Shown here in pieces: positions 47,693 to 56,936 of a stretch of 64,000 nt of DNA. The position numbers and the translations under genes are program-made. Source of the stretch: Dyella sp. AtDHG13 (lineage in GTDB: Bacteria; Pseudomonadota; Gammaproteobacteria; Xanthomonadales; Rhodanobacteraceae); the NCBI RefSeq assembly GCF_003201105.1, contig NZ_QICJ01000002.1, forward strand, positions 186,001 to 250,000. The letters are read 5' to 3'. Under the pieces are notes generated by a model, which was not told where the DNA came from, did no database searches, and saw only the letters and a program-made list of their open reading frames with translations. Positions within the stretch are counted from its first letter, which is position 1, and each line of letters starts with the position of its first letter.

Positions 47693-50143
47693 ATGCTCAA
47701 CCTCGCCGAATATCGCCAGCGTCCGGCCCTGCTCGCCGACTGGCTGCCGTGGGCGGGCCTCGTTGCGCCCGGCGTCGTGCTCAACAAGGACGGCAGTTTC
47801 CAACGCACGGCCCGATTCCGCGGCCCCGACCTCGATAGCGCAACCCAAGGCGAGCTGATCGCCACCACCGCACGCCTGAACAACGCGCTGCGTAGGCTCG
47901 GCGCCGGCTGGGCGCTGTTCGTCGAAGCCGAACGACGGCCGGCGGCGGACTATCCGCACTCGGATTTTCCCGAGCCGCTGTCGTGGCTGGTGGACGAAGA
48001 ACGCCGTGCGACCTTCGAGGAAGCCGGCAATCACTTCGAGAGCCGCTATCACCTCACGCTGCAATACTTGCCGCCGGAGGAATCTCGCGCCCGCGCGGCC
48101 AAGCTGCTGTACGAGAACACGCCGACCGCCGGCGTTGACTGGCGCGAACGCCTGACCGCGTTTATTGCGGAAACCGGACGCATCTTCGATTTGCTCGATG
48201 GCGTTATGCCGGAGATCGACTGGCTCGATGACGCCGAAACGCTGACCTACCTGCACGCAACCGTCTCGACACGGCGCTACCGCATCGGCGTACCGGCGGT
48301 GCCGTTCCACCTCGATGCGCTGCTGGCCGACATGCCGCTGATCGGCGGCCTTGCGCCGATGTTGGGCGATGCGTACCTGCGAGTCGTGACCGTGCGCGGC
48401 TTTCCGACCTCGACCTGGCCGGGGATTCTGGACGACCTCAACCGGCTCGGCTTCGCGTACCGCTGGAGCACGCGCTTCCTCTGCATGGACAAGGCCGAGG
48501 CCGAAAAAGAACTCGGCCGGCTGCGGCGCCAGTGGTTCGCCAAGCGCAAGAACGTCCTCGCCTTGCTGCGCGAAACGATCTTCCAGCAGGAAAGCCCGCT
48601 GGTCGATACCGACGCGAGCAACAAGGCGGCCGACGCGGACGCCGCGATGCAGGAGCTGGGCAGCGATCAAGTTGCCTTCGGCTTTGTCACCGCCACCGTG
48701 ACGGTGCTCGATGACGATGCCGACACGGCCGACGAGAAGCTGCGCATGGTGGAGCGCGTCATCCAGGGCCGGGGCTTCGTCACCATTCCCGAGACCCTCA
48801 ATTCGGTGGAGGCGTGGCTGTCGTCGATCCCTGGCAGCGCCTATGCCAACGTGCGCCAGCCCATCGTTTCGACACTGAACTTGGCACATCTGATGCCGGT
48901 GTCGGCAGTGTGGGCCGGGCCGGAGAAGAACGACCACCTCGACGGTCCGCCACTGATCGTCACCCGAACCGAAGGCGCGACGCCGTTCCGGCTCGTGACC
49001 CACATCGGCGACGTGGGCCACACGCTGATCGCTGGCCCGACCGGCATGGGTAAGTCCGTCCTGCTCGCCACGCTGGCGATGCAGTTCCGGCGTTATCCCG
49101 GCTCGCGCATCTTCGCCTTCGACATGGGTCGCTCGATGCGGGCCACGGCGCTGGGCCTGGGCGGCGAGTATTACGACCTCGGTGCGGATGGCGCGATCGC
49201 GTTCCAGCCGCTCGCGCGCATCGACCAGGAGGGCTATCGCACCTGGGCCGCCGAATGGGTCGAAGGCCGCCTGACGCACGAAGGCGTCGCGGTCGGCCCC
49301 GACGAGAAGGCGGCCATCTGGTCGGCGCTCGGCAGTCTCGCCGGTGCGCCGCTCGAACAACGCACGCTCACGGGCCTGTCGGTACTGCTGCAATCGAACG
49401 CGCTGCGCCAGGCGCTTGCGCCGTATGTGCTCGGTGGCGCGCACGGCAAGCTGCTCGACGCCGACCACGACCGGCTCGGCATGGCCGACGTGCAGTGCTT
49501 CGAGATGGAAGAACTGATGCACAGCAAGGCCGCGGTGCTGGCCGTGCTGGGTTATCTGTTCGCGCGCTTCGAGGCGCGTTTCGACGGTGCGCCGACGCTG
49601 TTGATCCTCGACGAATCCTGGCTGTTCCTCGATGACCCGGTGTTCGCGGCGCGCATCCGCCAGTGGCTCAAGACGCTGCGCAAGAAGAACGTCAGCGTCA
49701 TCTTCGCCACGCAGTCGCTCGCCGACATCAAGGATTCGAGCATCGCGCCGGCGATCATCGAGAGTTGCGCCGGCCGCATCTTCCTGCCGAACCCGCAGGC
49801 GACCGAGCCGCAGATTCGCGCGATCTACGAAGGCTTCGGCCTCAACAGCCGACAGATCGAGATCGTCGCCACCGCGGAGCCCAAGCGCGACTACTACTAC
49901 CAATCCCGCGCAGGCAATCGCCTGTTCGACCTCGACCTGGGGCCGGTCGCGCTCGCGTTCGCCGGCGCCTCGACGCCCCAAGACCAGCGCGCCATTGACC
50001 GCGTGCTGAACGACGCTGGAGCACCGGGCTTCGCCGGCGCCTGGCTGCGCCACCGCGGCCTCGATTGGGCGGCCGACCTGCTGCCGTCCGCGCCATCCGC
50101 CGCGTCCTTCCTTGCTTCACAACCACAGGAGATTTCGCTATGA
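47693..50143 (+). CDS. trbE: Conjugal transfer ATPase TrbE
   Basis: An 816-residue VirB4-family ATPase, the largest motor of the mating-pair apparatus. It has an N-terminal VirB4 domain, Walker A AGPTGMGKSVLLATL (about 447-461), Walker B LLILDESWLFLDDP and the following IFATQSLADIKDS. Full family length. It overlaps trbJ by ATGA. Confidence 0.96.
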   Translation: MLNLAEYRQRPALLADWLPWAGLVAPGVVLNKDGSFQRTARFRGPDLDSATQGELIATTARLNNALRRLGAGWALFVEAERRPAADYPHSDFPEPLSWLVDEERRATFEEAGNHFESRYHLTLQYLPPEESRARAAKLLYENTPTAGVDWRERLTAFIAETGRIFDLLDGVMPEIDWLDDAETLTYLHATVSTRRYRIGVPAVPFHLDALLADMPLIGGLAPMLGDAYLRVVTVRGFPTSTWPGILDDLNRLGFAYRWSTRFLCMDKAEAEKELGRLRRQWFAKRKNVLALLRETIFQQESPLVDTDASNKAADADAAMQELGSDQVAFGFVTATVTVLDDDADTADEKLRMVERVIQGRGFVTIPETLNSVEAWLSSIPGSAYANVRQPIVSTLNLAHLMPVSAVWAGPEKNDHLDGPPLIVTRTEGATPFRLVTHIGDVGHTLIAGPTGMGKSVLLATLAMQFRRYPGSRIFAFDMGRSMRATALGLGGEYYDLGADGAIAFQPLARIDQEGYRTWAAEWVEGRLTHEGVAVGPDEKAAIWSALGSLAGAPLEQRTLTGLSVLLQSNALRQALAPYVLGGAHGKLLDADHDRLGMADVQCFEMEELMHSKAAVLAVLGYLFARFEARFDGAPTLLILDESWLFLDDPVFAARIRQWLKTLRKKNVSVIFATQSLADIKDSSIAPAIIESCAGRIFLPNPQATEPQIRAIYEGFGLNSRQIEIVATAEPKRDYYYQSRAGNRLFDLDLGPVALAFAGASTPQDQRAIDRVLNDAGAPGFAGAWLRHRGLDWAADLLPSAPSAASFLASQPQEISL

Positions 50144-50868
50144 AGATTCGCCTTCTCGCCCTTGCTGTTGCTGCGTTCATCGGCGTTATGCCCGCTGCGC
50201 ACGCGCAATGGGTCGTCGTCGATCCGACCAATCTCGTGCAGAACACGCTGACGGCCGTTCGCACGCTGGAGCAGATCAACAACCAAGTCCGGCAACTCCA
50301 GAACCAGGCGCAGTCGCTGATCAATCAGGCGCGCAATTTGGAGAGCCTGCCGTTCAACGTGGTCAGCCAGTTGCGCACGAACCTGGCGACCACTCAGCAG
50401 CTCATTGCGCAGGCGCAAGGGCTCGCGTTCCAGGTGCAGAACATGGATCAGCAGTTCGCGCGCCTGTACCCCGAGCAGTACGCCGCGACCGTGAGCGGCA
50501 ATCAGATGTATCAGGACGCGCATCAGCGATGGCAGAACACGCTCGAAGGCTTGCAGACCGCGATGCGGATGCAAGCACAGGTCTCGCAGAACGTGACCGA
50601 GGACGAGAGCGTGCTGACCGATCTTGTCGGTCGGAGTCAGTCGGCCACCGGCGCTCTGCAGGCGATGCAAGCAACTAACCAGCTTCTCGCCTTGCAGGCG
50701 AAGCAGTCCATCCAGGGTCAGCAGCTCCAACTCACGCAAGGACGCGCCGTGTCGCTGGAACTCGCGCGCCAGGCCGCCGCCGTCGAACGTGGCCGCGAGG
50801 TGACGCAACGCTTTCTCGGCACCGGCACGGCGTACACGCCGCAGCCAGTGAACTTCTACGGCAACTGA
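50140..50868 (+). CDS. trbJ: Conjugal transfer protein TrbJ
   Basis: A 242-residue VirB5-like periplasmic protein with a signal peptide (about 1-23, ending AHAQ) and a long helical, Gln-rich coiled-coil body (NNQVRQLQNQAQSLINQARNLESLPF). It probably sits at the pilus tip or base. The start is fixed by the ATGA overlap with trbE and a CAGGAGATTTCGCT site. Confidence 0.94.
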   Translation: MKIRLLALAVAAFIGVMPAAHAQWVVVDPTNLVQNTLTAVRTLEQINNQVRQLQNQAQSLINQARNLESLPFNVVSQLRTNLATTQQLIAQAQGLAFQVQNMDQQFARLYPEQYAATVSGNQMYQDAHQRWQNTLEGLQTAMRMQAQVSQNVTEDESVLTDLVGRSQSATGALQAMQATNQLLALQAKQSIQGQQLQLTQGRAVSLELARQAAAVERGREVTQRFLGTGTAYTPQPVNFYGN

Positions 50869-50879
50869 TCGGCACGGCC

Positions 50880-51173
50880 ATGAAACGCGCGTCCGTCCTG
50901 TTCGCCTTCGCGTGCCTGCTGGCCGGCTGCGATCGGCCGCTGGCGCTTTCGGTCGATGCACTGGCCGCCGATCCGGTACAGCTGCATGCGCTGCGCACGC
51001 AGTGCCGCAGCGGCGAACACGACGGCGCGTTCTGCGCGCGTGTGAACCAAGCGGACCTACGCCGGTTCCTCTCAGGGCAGTCCGGACCCGACGAATACCA
51101 AACGCTGGCGGACCTGCCTTCTATCCCGGCCAGCTTCGACGGCCCCGATGTGCCGACGGAGGAACGGCCATGA
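50880..51173 (+). CDS. EexN/TrbK-type lipoprotein, second copy
   Basis: A 97-residue lipoprotein with lipobox LAGC (Cys17) and the pattern ALAADPVQLHALRTQCRSGEHDGAFCARVNQADLRRFLSG, matching the two-cysteine core of the gene at 43051 at a distance. Its place between trbJ and trbL is that of IncP trbK, the entry-exclusion gene. It overlaps trbL by ATGA. Confidence 0.82.
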   Translation: MKRASVLFAFACLLAGCDRPLALSVDALAADPVQLHALRTQCRSGEHDGAFCARVNQADLRRFLSGQSGPDEYQTLADLPSIPASFDGPDVPTEERP

Positions 51174-52528
51174 ACGATGTTTCGATCATTGACCACTTCC
51201 TCAACGTCTTCTCGACTTACATCGACTCTGGCTTCGGCCTGCTGCGCGGCGAAGTCGCGTTCCTGACTGCGACGCTGGTGGCGATCGACATGACGCTCGC
51301 TGGGCTGTATTGGGCGCTCGGCCACGCGACCGGCCAAGGCGAAGACGTGATGGCGAAGCTCATCCGCAAAGTGCTCTATGTCGGCGCCTTCGCCTACATC
51401 ATCGGCAACTTCAACCTGCTGGCCGGCATCGTGTTCCGCTCGTTCGCGGGCCTCGGACTGACGGCCACCGGCTCGGCCGTGAGTATGGAGACGTTCCTGC
51501 AACCGGGACATCTCGCCAAGACCGGCATCGACGCCGGTATGCCGATCCTCGAACAGATCAGCGAGATGGCCGGCTTTCCCGAGGTGTTCATCAACATCAC
51601 GCCCATCGTCGTGATGTTCCTCGCCTGGCTGACCGTCATCGTCTGCTTCTTCGTGCTGGCGGTGCAACTTTTCATCACGCTGATCGAGTTCAAGCTGACC
51701 ACGCTCGCCGGCTTCGTGTTGGTGCCGTTCGCACTCTGGAACAAGACCGCGTTCCTCGCCGAAAAGGTACTCGGCAACGTGGTGTCGTCTGGCGTCAAGG
51801 TACTGGTGCTGGCCGTCATCGTCGGCATCGGAACGGGATTGTTCGCCGAGTTCCCGGTAACGCCCGACGAGCCTTCCATCGACCATGCGCTGGTCGTGAT
51901 GCTGGCCTCACTCGCCATGCTCGCGCTCGGCATCTTTGGGCCAGGCATCGCCACCGGACTGATTTCCGGCGGGCCTCAGCTCGGGGCCGGTGCGATGGCT
52001 GGCGCGGCATTGGGCGCGGCGGGAACCGCCGTCGCGATCGGTGCTGCCGCCACCGGCGTCGGTGGCGCCGTCGCCGCCGGCGCTCGTATGGCGCCCGCAG
52101 CCGCTGGCGCCATCGGCAGCGGAGCGCGTGCCGCTGCTTCGACCGCCACTAGCGCGCGGTCGGCGTTCCAAGCTGGCTCCGCGGCGGCGGGCGGTGGCTT
52201 CAAGGGTGCTGCCGCGGGGATGGGCAATGTCGCCAGAGCTGGCGCACAGGCCGCTGGGCAGAAAGTCGCCGCCGGCGCACGCGCGTTTGGCGAGCGGGTT
52301 GCCGGTGCATTCCGTGGTGGGGATGGCACGGCCGCTGGTGCGTCTGCCCAAACCGGCGCATCCGAAGCTGGCCCGTCCTCCGCCGATCAAAAGCAACCCG
52401 CCTGGGCCAAGCGTCTGCATCGCCGCCAGCAGATCGCGCATGCCGCCACCACCGCTGCGCATACGCTGCGCGGCGGTGACGGCGGCGGCTCGGCGCAAGG
52501 CCCACGCCTGGGCGATTCCGATTCTTAA
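51170..52528 (+). CDS. trbL: Conjugal transfer protein TrbL
   Basis: A 452-residue VirB6-like polytopic protein. Five to six transmembrane helices lie in the first 265 residues (about 25-50, 68-95, 138-170, 185-225, 240-262). The C-terminal tail is long and rich in Ala and Gly (GAAATGVGGAVAAGARMAPAAAGAIG). It forms part of the inner-membrane channel. ATG 51170 overlaps the preceding lipoprotein gene and is preceded by GGAGGAACGGCC. Confidence 0.94.
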   Translation: MNDVSIIDHFLNVFSTYIDSGFGLLRGEVAFLTATLVAIDMTLAGLYWALGHATGQGEDVMAKLIRKVLYVGAFAYIIGNFNLLAGIVFRSFAGLGLTATGSAVSMETFLQPGHLAKTGIDAGMPILEQISEMAGFPEVFINITPIVVMFLAWLTVIVCFFVLAVQLFITLIEFKLTTLAGFVLVPFALWNKTAFLAEKVLGNVVSSGVKVLVLAVIVGIGTGLFAEFPVTPDEPSIDHALVVMLASLAMLALGIFGPGIATGLISGGPQLGAGAMAGAALGAAGTAVAIGAAATGVGGAVAAGARMAPAAAGAIGSGARAAASTATSARSAFQAGSAAAGGGFKGAAAGMGNVARAGAQAAGQKVAAGARAFGERVAGAFRGGDGTAAGASAQTGASEAGPSSADQKQPAWAKRLHRRQQIAHAATTAAHTLRGGDGGGSAQGPRLGDSDS

Positions 52529-52540
52529 GGAGAACGAGCC

Positions 52541-53245
52541 ATGCGATTCAAGCGACCGCAGGTGCGCTACGCCGACACGCCGCAGCCTGCCACCCCGTAC
52601 CAAGCCGCCGCGCAGGCGTGGGACGAGCGCATCGGCTCGGCGCGCGTGCAGGCGAAGAACTGGCGGCTGATGGCCTTCGGCTGCCTCGTGCTCGCGCTGC
52701 TGATGGCGGGCGGCCTAGTCTGGCGTTCGGCGCAGTCCATCGTCACGCCCTACGTGGTGGAGGTGGACAAGACCGGCCAGGTACGCGCTGTCGGCGAAGC
52801 CGCCACGCCGTACCGGCCGGCCGATGCGCAGATCGCCTACCACCTCGCGCACTTCATCACGTTGGTTCGTTCGCTTTCCATCGACCCGATCGTGGTGCGG
52901 CAGAACTGGCTCGACGCCTACGACTACACCACCGACAAGGGCGCAGTCGTGCTCAACGACTACGCCAGCAAGAACGATCCCTTCGCCCGCGTCGGCAAGG
53001 AGTCGGTGACGGTGCAGATCACGAGCGTCACGCGCGCCAGCGACGCGTCGTTCAACGTGCGCTGGACGGAGCAGCGGTTCGTCAACGGCGCGCCGGCAGG
53101 CACCGAGCGCTGGAACGCCGTGGTGTCCATCGTCTTGCAAACCCCGCGCACCGAGCAGCGGCTGCGCAAGAACCCACTGGGTATCTACGTCAACGGCCTG
53201 TCGTGGAGCCGCGAGCTGGATGCGTCCGAAGGAGCCAAGCCATGA
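52541..53245 (+). CDS. trbF: Conjugal transfer protein TrbF
   Basis: A 234-residue VirB8-like bitopic protein with a cytoplasmic N-terminus (YADTPQPATPYQAAAQAWDERIGSARVQAKNW), one helix (about 44-64) and a periplasmic NTF2-like domain (about 75-225). It scaffolds the inner-membrane complex. AAGGAGAACGAGCC precedes the ATG, and it overlaps trbG by ATGA. Confidence 0.95.
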   Translation: MRFKRPQVRYADTPQPATPYQAAAQAWDERIGSARVQAKNWRLMAFGCLVLALLMAGGLVWRSAQSIVTPYVVEVDKTGQVRAVGEAATPYRPADAQIAYHLAHFITLVRSLSIDPIVVRQNWLDAYDYTTDKGAVVLNDYASKNDPFARVGKESVTVQITSVTRASDASFNVRWTEQRFVNGAPAGTERWNAVVSIVLQTPRTEQRLRKNPLGIYVNGLSWSRELDASEGAKP

Positions 53246-54228
53246 ACCCGTCTTTCCGCTTTTACGCTTCCGTGCTGACCTTGGCGGCCCTGGCGGGCTG
53301 CGCCACGCAGGGCAAGCCGCCGCGCATCTCGCTCGACGAGCCGGTGCAGGCGCAGTCGCAACCCGAGCCGCCCAAGCCGGTCGCAGTGGTGGAGGTGCCG
53401 AAGGTGCTACCGATGCCGGCGCAGATGAAGCCGCTGCCGGAGGCGGACGACGTCAAGCCCGCACCCGAACCCGCCGATGAAACTGTGCGCGTCTCGCGCG
53501 CCAACGCCGAGGCGCGCATCGCGCCCACGCGCGAGGGCTACGTCAACGCGATCCAGGTCTGGCCCTTCACCGATGGCGCGCTGTATCAGGTCTATGCCGC
53601 GCCGGGGCGCGTGACCGTGATTTCGCTCCAGCCCGGCGAGGAGCTGGTGACGGTTGCCGCCGGCGACACCGTGCGCTGGATCGTCGGCGATACGTCCAGC
53701 GGCGCCGGGGACGCGCTGCGCGTGAGCGTGCTGGTGAAGCCCATCCGTTCGAGCCTCAAGACGAACCTGGTCATCACCACCAGCCGGCGCACCTACCTGA
53801 TCGAGCTGACCTCGACGGACAAGGCGTGGATGGCGTCGGTGTCGTGGGAGTACCCGAAAGACCAGATGCTCGCGTTGCAGCGTCAGGATCGGGCCGCACA
53901 AGCCGCCGCGCCGGTCGATACCGGACTGTCACTGGAGAAGATCCGCTTCCGCTACGCGATCAGCGGCAACAATCCGCCGTGGAAGCCGCTGCGCGCCTTC
54001 GACGACGGCGAGAAGGTCTACATCCAGTTCCCGCCGGGCATCGCCCAAGGCGAGCTGCCGCCGCTGTTCGTCATCGGCGCGCAGGGTGACGGCCAACTCG
54101 TCAACTACCGCTTCCGCTCGCCGTACTACATCGTGGATCGGCTGTTCGGCGCGGCCGAACTGCGCTTGGGCGGCGACAAGGGCGACGTGGTGCGCATCGA
54201 GCGCACGGATGGCACGCGGGGGAACTGA
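53242..54228 (+). CDS. trbG: Conjugal transfer protein TrbG
   Basis: A 328-residue VirB9-like protein with lipobox-type signal (LAALAGC, Cys19), a Pro-rich linker (about 30-80), an N-terminal beta domain with NAIQVWPFTDGALYQVYAAPGRVTVISLQPGE, and a C-terminal VirB9 domain (KIRFRYAISGNNPPWKPLRAFDDGEKVYIQFP). It is an outer-membrane core component. The lipobox is notable because many TrbG proteins lack one. Confidence 0.95.
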   Translation: MNPSFRFYASVLTLAALAGCATQGKPPRISLDEPVQAQSQPEPPKPVAVVEVPKVLPMPAQMKPLPEADDVKPAPEPADETVRVSRANAEARIAPTREGYVNAIQVWPFTDGALYQVYAAPGRVTVISLQPGEELVTVAAGDTVRWIVGDTSSGAGDALRVSVLVKPIRSSLKTNLVITTSRRTYLIELTSTDKAWMASVSWEYPKDQMLALQRQDRAAQAAAPVDTGLSLEKIRFRYAISGNNPPWKPLRAFDDGEKVYIQFPPGIAQGELPPLFVIGAQGDGQLVNYRFRSPYYIVDRLFGAAELRLGGDKGDVVRIERTDGTRGN

Positions 54229-54230
54229 CC

Positions 54231-55514
54231 ATGAGCCAGGACGACACCCCGGACGTACCCATTCCCGACGCGGCGCCGAAGGTCGCGCCGGAGAACGTGG
54301 CGCTGCGCGCGCAGCCGCGCCCGGTGACGCGCCTGAACCGGCGCACGCTGGCGCTCCTGACCGGCGGCCTTGGCGTCGCCGTGTTGGGCGCCACGCTTTG
54401 GTCACTGCAACCGAAACACCCGCGCAGCGGCAACGATGCGACCGAGCTTTACAACGTCGATCGCGTCTCGAAGTCCGAAGAACTTAACCAGCTTCCCGCC
54501 GACTATTCCAAGCTGCCGACGAAGGTGCCGGAACTGGGGCCGCCGCTGCCGGGAGACTTGGGGCCGGCCATCGTGAAGTCGCAGCCGCCGGTGGTGGCCA
54601 GCTACACGCCGCCCGGCCAGGATGCGGCGGCGGCCGAACGCGATGCGCTGCGCAAGGAGGCCGAGGCGGCGGCGGGTTCGTCGGTGTTCTTTCGCTCCAG
54701 TAATCAGCACACCGCGGCTGTGCCCGCGCAGACCGCTTCGGCTACACCGCCGTCTGGCCTCGCGGGCTTCGACCCGCAAGCCGCCGGGCCGGCCTCCACG
54801 GCGGCCCAGCCCGCCGATCCGACCGCCGTGCAGAACCGGCAGGACCAAAAAGAGGCGTTCCAGAAAGCTGGAGCTACGGAAACCCGTAATTCCGGCAACC
54901 TGCAAATGCCGACCTCGCCGTATCAGGTGATGGCCGGGACGGTGATCGCGGCGGCGCTGGTCACGGGCATCAAGTCCGACTTGCCGGGCGACGTCATCGG
55001 TACCGTGACGGAGCCGGTATACGACACCGCAACCGGCCGCTACCTGCTGATCCCGCAGGGTTCACGCATCTTCGGCAAATACAACAGCCAAGTCGCCTAT
55101 GGACAGAGCCGGGTTCAAGTCGTCTGGAACCGCATCATCCTGCCCGACACGTCCTCGCTGACGCTGGACAACCTTGCCGGCGCCGACCCGGCCGGCTATG
55201 CCGGGCTGGAGGACGACGTGGACTACCATTGGAGCCGCTTGTTCGCTGGTGCGGCGATGACGACGCTGCTGGGTGTCGGCGCCGAGCTGGCTGCGCCGGA
55301 GAACCGCCAGAATGGTAATCGCGTCATCATCGCCGGGCGCGACAGCTTGCAGGACAGCGTGAACCAGGTCGGGCAAGAAATGACCCGGCGCAACCTCAAC
55401 ATTCAGCCGACGCTGACCGAGCGGCCGGGCCTGCCGGTGCGCATCATCGTCAACCGCGACTTGGTGCTACGGCCGTATCAGCCGCTGTTCTTCAACCGAG
55501 GGGCTTCACGATGA
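54231..55514 (+). CDS. trbI: Conjugal transfer protein TrbI
   Basis: A 427-residue VirB10-like protein. It has a cytoplasmic N-terminus, one helix (about 42-62), a Pro/Ala-rich periplasmic linker (about 80-220), and a C-terminal domain with PYQVMAGTVIAAALVTGIKSDLPGDVIGTVTEPVYDTATGRYLLIPQGSRIFGKY, the VirB10 signature. It spans the envelope and senses ATPase activity. It starts 2 bp after trbG and overlaps the DUF2274 gene by ATGA. Confidence 0.96.
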   Translation: MSQDDTPDVPIPDAAPKVAPENVALRAQPRPVTRLNRRTLALLTGGLGVAVLGATLWSLQPKHPRSGNDATELYNVDRVSKSEELNQLPADYSKLPTKVPELGPPLPGDLGPAIVKSQPPVVASYTPPGQDAAAAERDALRKEAEAAAGSSVFFRSSNQHTAAVPAQTASATPPSGLAGFDPQAAGPASTAAQPADPTAVQNRQDQKEAFQKAGATETRNSGNLQMPTSPYQVMAGTVIAAALVTGIKSDLPGDVIGTVTEPVYDTATGRYLLIPQGSRIFGKYNSQVAYGQSRVQVVWNRIILPDTSSLTLDNLAGADPAGYAGLEDDVDYHWSRLFAGAAMTTLLGVGAELAAPENRQNGNRVIIAGRDSLQDSVNQVGQEMTRRNLNIQPTLTERPGLPVRIIVNRDLVLRPYQPLFFNRGASR

Positions 55515-55771
55515 GCGCGCCGCGCAAGCTGCGGCTCGGGCCGCTGCCCAGGACCGAGAGCGTCAAGCTGACCTTCGCGTGCCCGGCCACGCTCAAGGCC
55601 GACCTCGATCGCTACGCAGCGGTGCACGCGCAGACCTACGGTGAGCCAGTCGATGCGCTGGCGCTGATCCCGCACATGCTGGAAGCATTCATCGCACGGG
55701 ATCGAGGATTCAGGAAGGGCTCGACTGCGAAAGCGCCGACAGCGCCCCGGCGGGATACGCCCCCCACGTAG
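55511..55771 (+). CDS. DUF2274 protein at the end of the trb operon
   Basis: An 86-residue protein of the DUF2274 family (RKLRLGPLPRTESVKLTFACPATLKADLDRYAAVHAQTYGEPVDALALIPHMLEAFIARDRGF), which regularly ends the trb operon of Tn4371-like elements. The fold is probably ribbon-helix-helix-like; the role is unknown. It overlaps trbI by ATGA and is followed by a strong terminator. Confidence 0.88.
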   Translation: MSAPRKLRLGPLPRTESVKLTFACPATLKADLDRYAAVHAQTYGEPVDALALIPHMLEAFIARDRGFRKGSTAKAPTAPRRDTPPT

Positions 55772-55794
55772 GCGGGCCACAGCTGCCACAGCCA

Positions 55795-55830
55795 CGAAAG
55801 CGCAGGCCACCGACCTGCGCTTTCGCGTTT
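55795..55830 (+). terminator. Terminator of the traG-trb operon
   Basis: CGAAAGCGCAGG (55795-55806) pairs perfectly with CCTGCGCTTTCG (55814-55825) over a 7-nt loop and is followed by CGTTTT. A 12-bp stem 23 bp after the last trb-operon gene marks the end of the transfer transcript. Confidence 0.82.
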
Positions 55831-56005
55831 TAGGCTATGGTTTGCGATAGCCTTGTCGTACCATTCGAACAAGCCTTGTCAGAGGCTCGCTCGGGTAGGC
55901 TCAGACTCGCAGCCGCGTTGCTCCTATGTGGCTCCTAGCCTCCAAGAGCCGGATTGGCCGAGGAGTTGGCGCAACCGCCCAAACCCTTGTCATACTTAGA
56001 CTTCA
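55831..56005. other. Right subterminal region of the ICE, no gene
   Basis: Non-coding DNA between the trb terminator and the attR hairpin, holding repeated short words (GGCTATGGTTTGCGATAGCC near 55832; GGCTCC/CCTAGCC near 55929). Integrase arm-binding sites would be expected here but cannot be assigned by eye. Confidence 0.35.
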
Positions 56006-56052
56006 GCCGATGCGCCGCCGTTTTTGGAGTGCTTGACATCGGCCTTTTTTTG
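56006..56052 (+). terminator. Hairpin with T-run at the right ICE end
   Basis: GCCGATG (56006-56012) pairs with CATCGGC (56037-56043) and the stem runs through C into seven T residues. The layout mirrors the infA terminator at the left end. Its T-run contains the right att core. Confidence 0.6.
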
Positions 56053-56054
56053 TT
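56046..56054. repeat. Probable attR core of the ICE
   Basis: TTTTTTGTT, identical to 499-507. To the right begins DNA with chromosomal genes (hypothetical, clpA, clpS); to the left is the trb operon end. GGCC precedes the T-run at both sites, but the T count differs (six against seven), so the exchange point is ambiguous by a base or two. Confidence 0.6.
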
Positions 56055-56086
56055 GCCTGCGCACCTGGCCCATTCAAGCACTTCGC

Positions 56087-56710
56087 TTACAGCCGTTGCG
56101 CGGAAGACGGCAGGATCCTGGGAAGCCCGTCTGCGCTCGCGAACCGCGGCTTCTCGCCCTGGCCGGGAAGCGTGCACGGCGCGCTGCCTTCATGGTCCGC
56201 GCTCGCGTCCATCGAGGCGTCGAGCGACAAGGCATGGAGCACGCCATCCACGTCCAGCACCGGGGCAAGAAACCGGCTCACCGGATGCAGGACGTCGTCC
56301 GCGTCCGACATGCCGCGGCTGAGGACAATACGCGAGCAATGGCGAAGCATCGGTTCGACATCGCGATGCACGACATTCATCGCATCCGATGCCTGATCCC
56401 CCAGCGACGCGACAAGCGGCGCCATCCGGGAAGCATTGGCCGCCTCATCCACCGGCAGACCGACCGCCATGCCGCCGATGCTCGCCAGGCTGATGGCGGG
56501 ATTCATGCGATCCGATGGCGCAAGCGCGGCGTCACGGCCTTGCGGCCCTGGCGTCACGTACCCGATCCCATCGATGCCCAGGCTTTCCCGTGCGGTCTGG
56601 GGACCCACGTAGACGACCGAAGCAAACGACATCGTCGAAGCGATGAGACTGAGCAGGGTAACGCCACGGGTGGTCCAGGCCCGATAGCCCTTTGAGCAGG
56701 CAGAGTTCAT
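56087..56710 (-). CDS. Hypothetical protein with an N-terminal membrane segment
   Basis: A 207-residue frame from ATG 56710 (an upstream in-frame ATG at 56773 also exists). It has a hydrophobic N-terminal segment (TRGVTLLSLIASTMSFASVVYVG), suggesting an anchor or signal peptide, and a soluble remainder (LVASLGDQASDAMNVVHRDVEPMLRHCSRIVLSRGMSDADDVLHPVSRFLAPVLDVDGVLHALSLD). No known domain is recognised. It reads toward the ICE and stops 33 bp from the attR core, so integration does not cut it. Codon use looks chromosomal; coding status is probable, not sure. Confidence 0.5.
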   Translation of the reverse strand: MNSACSKGYRAWTTRGVTLLSLIASTMSFASVVYVGPQTARESLGIDGIGYVTPGPQGRDAALAPSDRMNPAISLASIGGMAVGLPVDEAANASRMAPLVASLGDQASDAMNVVHRDVEPMLRHCSRIVLSRGMSDADDVLHPVSRFLAPVLDVDGVLHALSLDASMDASADHEGSAPCTLPGQGEKPRFASADGLPRILPSSAQRL

Positions 56711-56880
56711 ACAAAACACCCAAGGAATGAAGAGGACGGCTCGCGGCAACGCATCGCCGCGCCGGTATTCCAAAGGTTAGGTTTGCCCCTGCACCCAAGA
56801 CATAAGACAAGTCCCAGCGACTCTCAGGACGGTCTGAATGTGCGTTTTGCCGTTGCTGCTTGCCGTGCGAGCGCAAACGC

Positions 56881-56908
56881 GACAAGGGCGCCTTTCGGCG
56901 CCCTTGTC
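56881..56908 (-). terminator. Terminator of clpA
   Basis: GACAAGGGCGCC (56881-56892) and GGCGCCCTTGTC (56897-56908) form a perfect 12-bp stem with a 4-nt loop, 28 bp after the clpA stop on the minus strand. Confidence 0.75.
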
Positions 56909-56936
56909 TTCACCATCAAGCCTTGAACCGAGGCGA

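Noticed and set aside
47009..50053. A 1014-codon minus-strand frame
   Set aside because: Antisense shadow of trbC, trbD and trbE; arginine/histidine-rich translation, no start context.
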